DNA of 64,000 nt from JAJDTT01 sp022827025 (lineage in GTDB: Bacteria; Acidobacteriota; UBA6911; RPQK01; JAJDTT01), in NCBI GenBank assembly GCA_965203535.1, contig OZ241897.1, positions 4,650,001-4,714,000 on the forward strand, read 5' to 3'. Shown here in pieces: positions 1 through 8,275 of this stretch (the first letter of the stretch is position 1; every line of letters begins with the position of its first letter). The notes below the pieces were generated by a model. The model saw nothing but the letters and a program-made list of their open reading frames with translations. It ran no database searches and was not told where the DNA came from. The position numbers and the translations under genes were made by a program.

Positions 1-385
1 CTTCTGAGAAAACTTGCCCCCCCGGAGGGGGGACATTCTTGCCCCCCTCTTCGCCGCGGTTGCCTTCGCTGGGCCCCGGCGGGGCCGGAGTTGCGCGAAT
101 AGGAGGGGGGACTTTCAGTCCCCCCGTGAGAGTGGGGGTAGGAAAACCCCCACTCCTTCTTTTTCTCGCAGGATTTCGCTGGACCGGGGCCGGTGGGGGA
201 ACTCTTGGCAAAGAAGAACACAGGGCGACTAGAAATCGCCCTTCCCGTCGGGCGATTAGGAAATCGCCCCTCCTCAAGGGTGTCGCCCCTCCTCGTTGCC
301 TGAATCGCCCCCTCTTGGCTAAGATGGATCGCAGCCGCCGGCAGCAGTCATTACGGCATCCGACGGGGGATGGCCGCGGGGGATC
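1..385. repeat. Intergenic hairpin-repeat region upstream of the first gene
   Basis: No gene is seen here. The first 205 bases hold one copy of the long dispersed repeat: a GGGG-ACATTCTTG-CCCC hairpin, a linker rich in GGGCCCC, a GGGGGACT/AGTCCCCC hairpin (about 105-125), a GGGGGTAGG/AACCCCC hairpin (134-151), then a segment reading TCTCGCAGGATTTCGCTGG. Between about 224 and 305 are GGGCGATT...AATCGCCC hairpins of a second type. The rest carries the ribosome-binding region of the next gene, with GGGGGAT just before its ATG. Confidence 0.75.
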
Positions 386-3300
386 ATGCCAGAACTTCGG
401 TCCGGGATCTGTTTCTTGGCTTGGTGTCTGGCAGTTGCCCTCCCGGCACTGGCGGCGGGAACGACCGCCCCGGCCGACATCGACTTCAACCGCGACATCC
501 GGCCCATCCTCTCGGAGAAGTGCTTCTCCTGCCACGGTCCCGACGCGGGTCAGCGCCAGGCCTCTCTGCGCCTGGACACCGCCGACGGCATCACCGCGGA
601 GCGGGACGGCAAGGGACCGGCGGTGATCGCCGGCAGCGCCCGGCGGAGCCCCCTCTTCCAAAGGATCTCGACCCCCGATCCCGCGTCCCGCATGCCGCCC
701 GGCTACCTGGGCCACGAGCCCCTCAGCGACCTCCAGATCCACCAGGTCGAGAACTGGATCGACCAGGGCGCCGAGTGGCAACCCCACTGGGCCTTTCTCC
801 CGGTTCGCAAGCCGGACCCGCCGCCGGTCCGGAACCGCGGCTGGGTGCGCAACGCTCTGGACGCCTTCGTCCTGCACCGTCTGGAGGAGAACGGCCTTGC
901 ACCCTCACCCGAGGCCGCACCGGAGACGCTGGTCCGGCGGGTGACCCTGGACCTGACGGGGTTGCCTCCCACGACCCATGACCTGAACCGCTATCTACGC
1001 GATCCTTCGCCCGACGCCTACGGGAAGCTGGTGGACCGCCTGCTCGGCTCCACCCGCTACGGGGAGCACATGGCGGTCCGCTGGCTGGAAGCCGCCCGCT
1101 ACGCCGACACCAACGGCTACCAGAGTGACGGCGTCCGCCACATGTGGCGCTGGCGGGATTGGGTCATCGACGCCTTCAACCGGAACCTCGGCTTCCATCG
1201 ATTCACCATCGAGCAACTGGCGGGGGATCTGCTGGAGGGAGCGACGCGGGATCAGATCGTCGCCACCGGATTCAACCGGAACCACCGGACCAGCGCTGAG
1301 GGGGGCTCCATCGACGAAGAGCTGCGGGTCGAGTACGTGGCAGACCGGGTGGAGACCACCTCCACGGTCTGGATGGGACTGACGGTGGGGTGCGCCCGCT
1401 GCCACGACCACAAGTACGACCCCATCAGCCAGGAGGAGTACTACCGGTTCTTCGCCTTCTTCAACAACGTCCCCGAGCGGGGCTTCGTCTACAACTACGG
1501 CAACGAGGACCCGGTGATCAAGGCGCCGACGCCGTCACAGGCGGCCCGCCTCGAGGAACTGGACGCCGAGGTCCGAAAAGCCCGACTCCATCTTGAGGAG
1601 CTGGACGGCGAACGAAGAATGGCGCAGCGGGCCTGGGAAACCGAGCTCGCGAAGACGGGGCGGGTCCGGGACTGGACCCTGGATCGAGGCCTGTTGGTGC
1701 ATTTTCCCCTGGACGGCGATTGGTCGGAGACCACGGGGAACCTGAAGCGGGTCTGGCAGGAAGAAGCCGAGAAGAAGAAGGAGAAAGAGAAGGAACAGGC
1801 GGAAGAGGGGCCGGCGGAGGCCGAAGCCCCCCCGCCCGAACCGCCTTTCGTGGACGGCGGTCCGGAGCCGGGACTGGAATTCGTGCCGGGACGGAAGCGC
1901 CAGGCGGGCCGCTTCGACGGGCGTTTCGTCAACGGCGGTCCCGTCGCCAGTTTCAACTACATGGACCCGTTCACCCTCTCGGCCTGGTTCTATCCCCGGA
2001 CCGGCGAGGGGGCCATCTTCTCCAGCGTCGTGGACCGGTTCCGGGGGCGCGGCTACGGCCTGTACCTGAGGGAAGGGAAGTTGCGTTTCAACTTCACCTA
2101 CCGCTGGTCGGACCTGGGGGCGCGTCTGGAGACGGAACAGGTCCTGGAGCAAAACCGCTGGCACCACGTGGTCTTGAGCTACGACGGCAAACGCAACGCC
2201 AGCCATTTCCGGCTCCACCTGAACGGCGTCCTGCAGGAGCCGGTGGTGCTGTTCGACTACCTGCTCAACCCCATGGGTCCCAAACGGGACTTCCGGATCG
2301 GGGCCGGCGAAGGCCCCGACGACCGCTTCGACGGGTTCATCGACGAGGTCCGGGTCTACGACCGGGCGCTCTCGGACCGGGAGGCGCGGGTGATCGGCCT
2401 CCTGGATCCGGTCGCGGAGATCGCGGCCCTGGATCGGTCGAAACGCAGTGCGACCCAGCAGGACAAGCTGGACCTCTGCTTCATCGAGGGCGGCCATGCT
2501 CCGGAGAACGTCAGGCAGGCGGTCCGGGAGCTGCGGAAGGCCCGGCAGCAGCGCCGGGAACACTACGACTCCCTCCCCAGCGTGATGGTCATGAAGGAGC
2601 GGTCCGAGCGGCGCCAGACCTACGTGCTGGACCGGGGCGCCTACGACGCCCGCACCGAGCCGGTGCAGCCGGGGGTTCCGGCGTCCCTGGAATCGAAACT
2701 GGAAACGTCCGTGCCGGATCGCCTGGGACTGGCTCAGTGGCTCGTGGACCGGTCCAATCCCTTGACGGCCCGGGTGACGGTGAACCGGCTCTGGCAGATG
2801 CTGTTCGGAGCCGGCCTGGTGCGGACTCCCGAGGACTTCGGCTCCCAGGGCGACCGTCCCACCCACCCCGAGTTGATGGACTGGCTCGCCGTGGAGTTCA
2901 TGGAGAGCGGCTGGGACGTCAAGGCGCTGCTTCGAAGCGTGGTGACCAGCGCCACCTACCGTCAGTCCTCCCGTCTTGCGCCGGAGCTGAACGAGCTGGA
3001 CCCTGAGAACCTGCTGTTGGCCCGGGCGCCCCGTTTTCGTCTGCCGGCCCAGGTGATCCGAGACCAGGCCCTGGCTGTTTCCGGCCTTCTTGCGGAGAAG
3101 CTGGGCGGACCCTCGGTCAAGCCTTACCAGCCGCCGGGTCTCTGGACGGAGCTGACCTTCAGCAAAAGGGGATATGAGGCCGACCAGGGCGAGAGCCTGT
3201 ATCGCAGGAGCCTCTATACCTTCTGGAGAAGGACCATCGCCCCGCCGGCCATGGTGACGTTCGACGCCTCCACCCGCGAAGCCTGCGTCGTGCGGACCGA

Positions 3301-3658
3301 CCGGACCAACACGCCGCTTCAGGCCCTGAACCTGATGAACGACGAGACCTACCTGGAGGCGTCGCGCCGGCTGGCCGAACGGATGATCGAGGAGGGCGGC
3401 GCAACGCCCCTGGCTCGTGCCGCATACGGTTTCCGCCTGGTCACCGCCCGCTGGCCGCGGCCGTCCGAGCAGACCGCCATGATCCAGGCCCTGGAGCGGT
3501 TCGAAGAGGAGTTCAAATCCCGGCCCCAGGAGGCGCTGGACTACCTCTCGGCGGGAGCGTCGGCCCGGAATGAGAATCTGGACCCGCAAGAATTGGCTTC
3601 CTATGCGGGGCTCGCCAGCGTTATCCTGAACCTGGACGAGGCCATTACCAAGGAGTGA
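386..3658 (+). CDS. Secreted cytochrome c / DUF1549-LamG-DUF1553 protein (PSD1 type)
   Basis: A 1090-residue exported protein of the planctomycete-type cytochrome c family. The first ~24 residues form a signal peptide (hydrophobic LAWCLAVALPALAA). A single heme c motif CFSCH lies at residues 46-50. A DUF1549 region spans about 155-362, a Lys/Glu/Pro-rich linker about 458-490, a LamG/concanavalin-like insertion about 505-670, and a C-terminal DUF1553 region about 776-1050. Family members are usually encoded next to a DUF1501 gene, as here: the stop codon overlaps the Shine-Dalgarno region AAGGAGTGA of the next gene. The family occurs in polysaccharide-degrading loci of Planctomycetes, Verrucomicrobia and Acidobacteria. 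The reaction is not established, and an extracytoplasmic redox role in substrate breakdown is inference. The start at 386 gives the signal peptide directly. Confidence 0.9.
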   Translation: MPELRSGICFLAWCLAVALPALAAGTTAPADIDFNRDIRPILSEKCFSCHGPDAGQRQASLRLDTADGITAERDGKGPAVIAGSARRSPLFQRISTPDPASRMPPGYLGHEPLSDLQIHQVENWIDQGAEWQPHWAFLPVRKPDPPPVRNRGWVRNALDAFVLHRLEENGLAPSPEAAPETLVRRVTLDLTGLPPTTHDLNRYLRDPSPDAYGKLVDRLLGSTRYGEHMAVRWLEAARYADTNGYQSDGVRHMWRWRDWVIDAFNRNLGFHRFTIEQLAGDLLEGATRDQIVATGFNRNHRTSAEGGSIDEELRVEYVADRVETTSTVWMGLTVGCARCHDHKYDPISQEEYYRFFAFFNNVPERGFVYNYGNEDPVIKAPTPSQAARLEELDAEVRKARLHLEELDGERRMAQRAWETELAKTGRVRDWTLDRGLLVHFPLDGDWSETTGNLKRVWQEEAEKKKEKEKEQAEEGPAEAEAPPPEPPFVDGGPEPGLEFVPGRKRQAGRFDGRFVNGGPVASFNYMDPFTLSAWFYPRTGEGAIFSSVVDRFRGRGYGLYLREGKLRFNFTYRWSDLGARLETEQVLEQNRWHHVVLSYDGKRNASHFRLHLNGVLQEPVVLFDYLLNPMGPKRDFRIGAGEGPDDRFDGFIDEVRVYDRALSDREARVIGLLDPVAEIAALDRSKRSATQQDKLDLCFIEGGHAPENVRQAVRELRKARQQRREHYDSLPSVMVMKERSERRQTYVLDRGAYDARTEPVQPGVPASLESKLETSVPDRLGLAQWLVDRSNPLTARVTVNRLWQMLFGAGLVRTPEDFGSQGDRPTHPELMDWLAVEFMESGWDVKALLRSVVTSATYRQSSRLAPELNELDPENLLLARAPRFRLPAQVIRDQALAVSGLLAEKLGGPSVKPYQPPGLWTELTFSKRGYEADQGESLYRRSLYTFWRRTIAPPAMVTFDASTREACVVRTDRTNTPLQALNLMNDETYLEASRRLAERMIEEGGATPLARAAYGFRLVTARWPRPSEQTAMIQALERFEEEFKSRPQEALDYLSAGASARNENLDPQELASYAGLASVILNLDEAITKE

Positions 3659-3665
3659 CGCCGAC

Positions 3666-5132
3666 ATGGATCCCTGGAATCGATATCGACTGATGCAGAC
3701 CCGGCGCCACTTCTTCGGGGCCACGGCCGCCGGGATCGGGACCGCCGCCCTGGGCTCTCTGCTCCAGGAGGACCTTCAAGCGGGCCGCACCGCCGCGGAC
3801 GGGACCGCTCCCGCCATTTCTCCCGGAGTCCCGTCACTGCCCCACTTCGCTCCCACGGCCAAGCGGGTGATCTGGCTGTTCCAGTCGGGAGGCCCCTCCC
3901 AGATGGACCTGTTCGACTACAAGCCGGCCTTGGCCCGGCGCCGGGGCGAGGAACTGCCCGAGTCCATCCGCCAGGGGCAGCGCCTCACCAGCATGACCTC
4001 CGAGCAGGGCAGTTTTCCCGTGGCCCCCTCCATCTACGAGTTCGCCCAGCACGGCCAGTCGGGAGCCTGGATCAGCGAGCTCCTGCCCCGGACCGCGGAG
4101 ATCGCCGACGACCTCTGCTTTATCCGGTCCATGCACACGGAGGCCATCAATCACGATCCGGCCGTCACCTTTCTCCTCACCGGCGCGCAGATCGCGGGCC
4201 GTCCCAGCCTGGGCGCCTGGTTGGCGTACGGCCTGGGCAACGAGAACAGCAACCTGCCGTCCTTCGTGGTCATGGTCACCCAGGGGACGGGCGGACAGCC
4301 GCTCTACGACCGCCTCTGGGGCAGCGGCTTCCTGCCCAGCCGCTACCAGGGGGTCAAGTTCCGTTCGGTGGGGGACCCGGTCCTCTACCTCTCCGATCCC
4401 AAGGGCTTCGGACGGGAGAGCCGCCGGCACTTTCTGGATGCCCTGAACCGCTTGAACCGGATCAAGCTGGAGGAGTCGGGCGATCCCGAGATCTCCGCCC
4501 GGATCTCCCAGTACGAGATGGCCTTCCGCATGCAGACCTCGGTACCCGAGCTCACCGACCTTTCGGGCGAGCCGGATCACATCTTCCAGCTCTACGGCGA
4601 GGACGCCCGGGAGCCGGGGACCTTCGCCTCCAACTGCCTGCTGGCCCGGCGGTTGGCCGAGCGTGGCGTGAGGTTTATCCAGGTCTTCCACCGGGGCTGG
4701 GATCAGCACGGGAGACTGCCCACCGCCCTCCCCCGGCAGTGCAAGGCCACCGACCGGGCCTCGGCCGCGCTGGTGCAGGACCTGAAGCAGAGGGGAATGC
4801 TGGAAGACACGCTGGTGGTCTGGGGCGGCGAGTTCGGACGGACCGTCTACTGCCAGGGACCGCTCACCGAGTCCGACTACGGCCGCGACCATCATCCCCG
4901 GTGCTTCACCATCTGGATGACCGGCGGCGGCGTCCGTCCCGGCGTGGTCCTGGGAGAGACCGACGAGTTCTCCTACAACATCACCCGCGACCCGGTCCAC
5001 GTCCACGACCTGCAGGCCACGCTCCTCCACTGCCTCGGCATCGACCACACGAAGCTGACCTACAAGTACCAGGGCCGCCACTTCCGCCTCACCGACGTCC
5101 ACGGCGAAGTGATCGACCGCGTCCTGGCCTGA
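3666..5132 (+). CDS. DUF1501 family protein, Tat-exported
   Basis: A 488-residue protein of the DUF1501 family, which belongs to the alkaline phosphatase/sulfatase-like fold group. The N-terminus carries a twin-arginine signal (TRRHFFGATAAG) and would be exported folded. Family hallmarks include QSGGPSQMDLFDYKP near residue 75 and a C-terminal half with WGGEFGR and a DHHPRCF metal-site-like segment. It starts 7 bases after the preceding gene, with AAGGAG 10 bases upstream of the ATG, so the two are almost certainly co-transcribed and co-translated. A second in-frame ATG at 3696 sits directly before the Tat motif and is a possible alternative start. DUF1501 and DUF1549/DUF1553 proteins are habitual partners and their joint biochemical role is still unclear. 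Confidence 0.92.
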   Translation: MDPWNRYRLMQTRRHFFGATAAGIGTAALGSLLQEDLQAGRTAADGTAPAISPGVPSLPHFAPTAKRVIWLFQSGGPSQMDLFDYKPALARRRGEELPESIRQGQRLTSMTSEQGSFPVAPSIYEFAQHGQSGAWISELLPRTAEIADDLCFIRSMHTEAINHDPAVTFLLTGAQIAGRPSLGAWLAYGLGNENSNLPSFVVMVTQGTGGQPLYDRLWGSGFLPSRYQGVKFRSVGDPVLYLSDPKGFGRESRRHFLDALNRLNRIKLEESGDPEISARISQYEMAFRMQTSVPELTDLSGEPDHIFQLYGEDAREPGTFASNCLLARRLAERGVRFIQVFHRGWDQHGRLPTALPRQCKATDRASAALVQDLKQRGMLEDTLVVWGGEFGRTVYCQGPLTESDYGRDHHPRCFTIWMTGGGVRPGVVLGETDEFSYNITRDPVHVHDLQATLLHCLGIDHTKLTYKYQGRHFRLTDVHGEVIDRVLA

Positions 5133-5453
5133 GCGTCCACTGCCAAGCCGTATTCCGACCTCCGATTCCAGCGTGGACGAAACAGGTCGTCTACTCTCTT
5201 TCCTCTTCCGAGAACCACGCAGTAGCGCCAGGAGGGGGGACTTTCCTGTCCCCCCTTGAGGAGGGGCGTCGTTCAGGAATCCTTTTTTATTCCAATCAGG
5301 ACCCATGGCCAGGGACAACAGGCCCCGGACGCGGGGGTAGGAAAACCCCCGCTCCCAATACACCCCTGTTTCTCCCAGGTTCTCGCCGGCCTATGGCCGG
5401 TGGGAGAGCTTTCCTCGATCGAGTAGACTGTCCCCGAATTGGAGGAAGCCGAC
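5133..5453. repeat. Intergenic region with variant of the long hairpin repeat
   Basis: The region holds no gene. From about 5231 it contains a divergent copy of the long dispersed repeat: GGGGGGACTTTCCTGTCCCC, GGGGGTAGGAAAACCCCC and the TCTCCCAGGTTCTCGCCGG segment, all in the same order as the copy at the start of the window. The copy differs in its linker. It ends just before the GGAGGA Shine-Dalgarno of the following transpeptidase gene. Confidence 0.65.
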
Positions 5454-7250
5454 ATGGTTCAACCGATCCGTTCCCAGACCGACGCCAGCGGGCGGCCCCC
5501 CACCGGGCGGCCGGTGATCTACGGCACGCAGGGGGTCATCTCCAGCGGTCACTACCTGACCTCCATGGCGGGAATGGGGATGCTACTGGGGGGCGGCAAC
5601 GCCTTCGACGCCCTGGTGGCGGCCGGGTTTGCCGCCGCCGTGACGGAACCGATCGCGTCATACTCGCTGGCGGCCGAGTCGGTCTTCATGCTCTACGACG
5701 CCGAGAGCGGCGACCTCCTCTCGCTGAGCGGTCAGGGCACGGCTCCCCAGCAAGCGACGTTGGACTTCTACCGTGACCAGGGACTGGACGAGATCCCCAC
5801 CGGTCCGGGACCCCTGGCCCATCTCTCCTTCACGGTGCCCGGCGCGGTGGACGGGTATCTGTCTCTTCTGGAGCGTTACGGAACCCTCCCTCTGTCCCAG
5901 GTCCTGGAGCCGGCCATCCACCTGGCGCAGGCCGGCTTTCCGCACTACGAGTACATGATCGAAGCTCTGGACTCCCAGGCCACCCGGGACCAGTTCGACC
6001 AGTATCCTCCCGGCGGCAGCGAGATCTTCTACCAGGACGGGGAGCTCCCGCGGCCCGGTTCGCTCCTGGTTCAGCCCGGACTGGCTCGAACGCTCCGGCG
6101 GCTGGCGGCCTCTGATGCCGGGGGGACACGGGATCGGATCGAAGGAATCCGGGCCGCCCGGCGAGAGTTCTACCAGGGAGACCTGGCCCGCACCCTGGTG
6201 GATTGCGCGCGCCGGGCCGGAGGCATTCTGACCGCCGAGGACCTGGCAGGGTACCGGGCCAAGTTCGAGGAACCGGCCCGCACCCGCTACCGGGGCTACG
6301 AAATCTGCTGCCAGCGGACCTGGTCGCAGGCCTCCGTCCTGCTTCAGACGCTGAATCTCCTGGAGCACTTCGATCTCCGGGCCATGGGGCACAACTCGCC
6401 GGCGTACGTCCACACCGTGGTGGAGGCTCTGAAGCTGTCGATCGCGGACCGGGAAGCCTTCTACGGCGACCCCGATTTCGCGCGGGTTCCGTTGGACGGA
6501 CTTCTCTCCAAGGAATACGCGGCGGAACGGGCCCGGCTCATCGACCCCGGCAAGGCGCATCCCGACACACCGCCGCCCGGCAATCCCTGGAAACACTCTC
6601 GAGAACTCCAGGAACGTCCCGCTCCAGAGGCCCCGCCGCCGTCCGACCTCGCGGGTCCCACTTACGCGGATCAGGGGACGACCCACATCGCCGTGGTGGA
6701 CCATCAGGGCAACCTGGTGTGCGCGACCCCCAGCGGCGCGTCTTTCGGCAAGGCGGTCTTCTTCCCCGAGATCGGCTGCGCCCTGAGCACCCGCAGCGAG
6801 ATGTTCTTCCTGAAGCCGGGCCACCCCAATTGCCTGGAGCCGGGGAAGCGGCCCCGGACCACCCTGGTCGGCTACCTGGTGGTGAAGGACGGGCAACCGG
6901 TCATGACCGTGGGCTGCCCCGGCGGCGACCATCAGACCCAGGCCAACATCCAGCTCCTGCTCAACGTGCTGGTCTTCGGGATGAACATCCAGGAAGCCAT
7001 CGAGGCGCCCCGCTTCGGAAGCGACAGCTTCCGCAACTCCTTCTACCCCCACGTCTACTTCCCGGGACAACTCTCCCTGGAGGAGGCCTTCCCCGAGTCC
7101 ACCCGGCGGGATCTGGAGCGCTTGGGCCACAAGGTGGTGCCGGCCCTGGTCTGCGGAATGGGAGCCACCATCACCTGGCGCGATCCCGCCACCGGGACCC
7201 TGGCCACCGGCGCCGACCCCCGCCGCTCCTGCTACGCCCTTGGTTGGTAA
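5454..7250 (+). CDS. Gamma-glutamyltranspeptidase family protein
   Basis: A 598-residue member of the gamma-glutamyltranspeptidase (Ntn-hydrolase) family, which cleaves gamma-glutamyl bonds such as those of glutathione after autocatalytic processing into two subunits. The processing and nucleophile motif is visible as DQGTTHIAVVD, with the candidate catalytic Thr at residue 409. Downstream glycine-rich GCPGGDHQ fits the oxyanion/substrate loop. The start was set at the ATG preceded by GGAGGA at 7-base spacing; an in-frame TTG 15 bases upstream sits on that Shine-Dalgarno and was rejected. No clear signal peptide is seen, so it may be cytoplasmic, unlike many GGTs. Its neighbours give no specific substrate, and cephalosporin-acylase-like paralogs are an alternative. 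Confidence 0.9.
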   Translation: MVQPIRSQTDASGRPPTGRPVIYGTQGVISSGHYLTSMAGMGMLLGGGNAFDALVAAGFAAAVTEPIASYSLAAESVFMLYDAESGDLLSLSGQGTAPQQATLDFYRDQGLDEIPTGPGPLAHLSFTVPGAVDGYLSLLERYGTLPLSQVLEPAIHLAQAGFPHYEYMIEALDSQATRDQFDQYPPGGSEIFYQDGELPRPGSLLVQPGLARTLRRLAASDAGGTRDRIEGIRAARREFYQGDLARTLVDCARRAGGILTAEDLAGYRAKFEEPARTRYRGYEICCQRTWSQASVLLQTLNLLEHFDLRAMGHNSPAYVHTVVEALKLSIADREAFYGDPDFARVPLDGLLSKEYAAERARLIDPGKAHPDTPPPGNPWKHSRELQERPAPEAPPPSDLAGPTYADQGTTHIAVVDHQGNLVCATPSGASFGKAVFFPEIGCALSTRSEMFFLKPGHPNCLEPGKRPRTTLVGYLVVKDGQPVMTVGCPGGDHQTQANIQLLLNVLVFGMNIQEAIEAPRFGSDSFRNSFYPHVYFPGQLSLEEAFPESTRRDLERLGHKVVPALVCGMGATITWRDPATGTLATGADPRRSCYALGW

Positions 7251-7526
7251 GGGGAGTATCCATGTCGCAAGTGAAGGAGCGGCGTCATCCTTGGCGCCGT
7301 CTTACGACCTCGCATTCAAGAAAAACTGGACGGCCGCATCGGCTCTCCCCGCCCGTGTTCTTCCTCACCCCTCCCCCAGCCCGAAAACGAACGGAAGGAC
7401 CGATCTCCCTTCGTCTGAGAAAACCATGGGGCACCCGGAGGGGGGACATTCTTGTCCCCCTCTTCTCTACGGTTGCTTTCGCTGGGCCCCGGTGGGGCCG
7501 GAGTTGGGCGGATAGGAGGGGGGACT
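7251..7526. repeat. Left part of a long hairpin repeat interrupted by the group II intron
   Basis: From about 7437 this is the left half of the long dispersed repeat: a GGGGACATTCTTGTCCCC hairpin, the GGGCCCCGGTGGGGCC linker and the left arm GGGGGGACT. The repeat stops exactly at 7526, and its right half, starting TTCAGTCCCC, resumes at 10140. Joining the two restores the copy seen near position 105. This fixes the boundaries of the intervening intron. Confidence 0.85.
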
Positions 7527-7920
7527 GTGCGCCAGGCTAACTGGCACAAGATAGGCGGTGAAAGTCCGCTGAAACGAAGGACCAACCATCCACGTTTCTC
7601 CGCGAGCCGTGCGTGGGCACTCGTGAGGGTGTCGGCGAAGCGTCGGTAGCGGTGCGTGTGGGCCGGGCCAATGAGCATCGAAAGCTCCTGGATCGGAAGT
7701 GCCGAGACTGTAGTCCCGGTCGAAGGCAACACCGGCTGGACCGCCAAGGTGAGGGCCAGCCGGGCTCCGCGGTGTCAAAGAACTCGGGCACGCACGTACA
7801 TCTTGTGTCGGGACCTGGGAGGGCTTGCTCTGACCCCGGCGAAAGCCGGGGCTTGGTGGGAAAGGAGAAACCCGTACCCCACGAGGAGAAAGAGGAAGCA
7901 ATCGGATTCATCCATAGTAG

Positions 7921-8042
7921 TGATGAAGCGGGCGAACAAGGAGAGGCAACTCTCTGCGGAGTCGGTGGAGCGAAGGGATGGAACCAAGGGGAATCTCGGA
8001 CCACCAAAGCACGGCCCGGACGCAGAGCCGGGACGACCGTGA
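7921..8042 (+). pseudogene. Remnant N-terminus of the group II intron reverse transcriptase
   Basis: In the expected domain IV position of the intron, a short frame starting MKRANKERQLSAESVERR resembles the leader of LtrA-type intron-encoded reverse transcriptase/maturase proteins, which often carry an ESVE-RG-TK-N pattern before the RT domain. It stops after about 40 codons, and no RT or maturase motifs follow before domain V. The assignment rests on memory of family leaders rather than an alignment and is therefore moderate. Confidence 0.5.
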
Positions 8043-8216
8043 CACAGGCGGGGGTCGGATACGGAAGGGGTCGCGCCCGGCCGTCACTACCTGAGGTAGG
8101 AGCCGTGTGCCTTAACCTGAACTTCCAGCCTGTCTGACCCCAATTTTGACTCCAAGTCATTGATTCGAAAGGGATTCTCTCGAATTCTGGGTCGTAGAAT
8201 GTACCCATGTAATTAA

Positions 8217-8245
8217 TTGACAAGGATTTTTTAATTAACTATACT
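8217..8245 (+). promoter_or_regulatory. Sigma-70-type promoter of the IS transposase
   Basis: A perfect -35 hexamer TTGACA (8217-8222) and a -10 hexamer TATACT (8240-8245) are separated by 17 bases. They lie inside the IS, 30 bases upstream of the transposase ATG, which itself is preceded by AGGAG (8266-8270) at 5-base spacing. This is one of the few textbook promoters visible in the window. Confidence 0.75.
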
Positions 8246-8275
8246 TGTTGTGGTTGAGTCAGATCAGGAGTAGCC

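Noticed and set aside
1535..3724. A 729-codon minus-strand open frame opposite the first cytochrome gene
   Set aside because: Low-complexity translation with no recognisable motif, fully antisense to a well-supported gene.
7613..8137. Open frames inside the group II intron upstream of the IS
   Set aside because: They follow structured RNA domains rather than protein families. Only the short leader near 7921-8042 resembles an intron-encoded protein.
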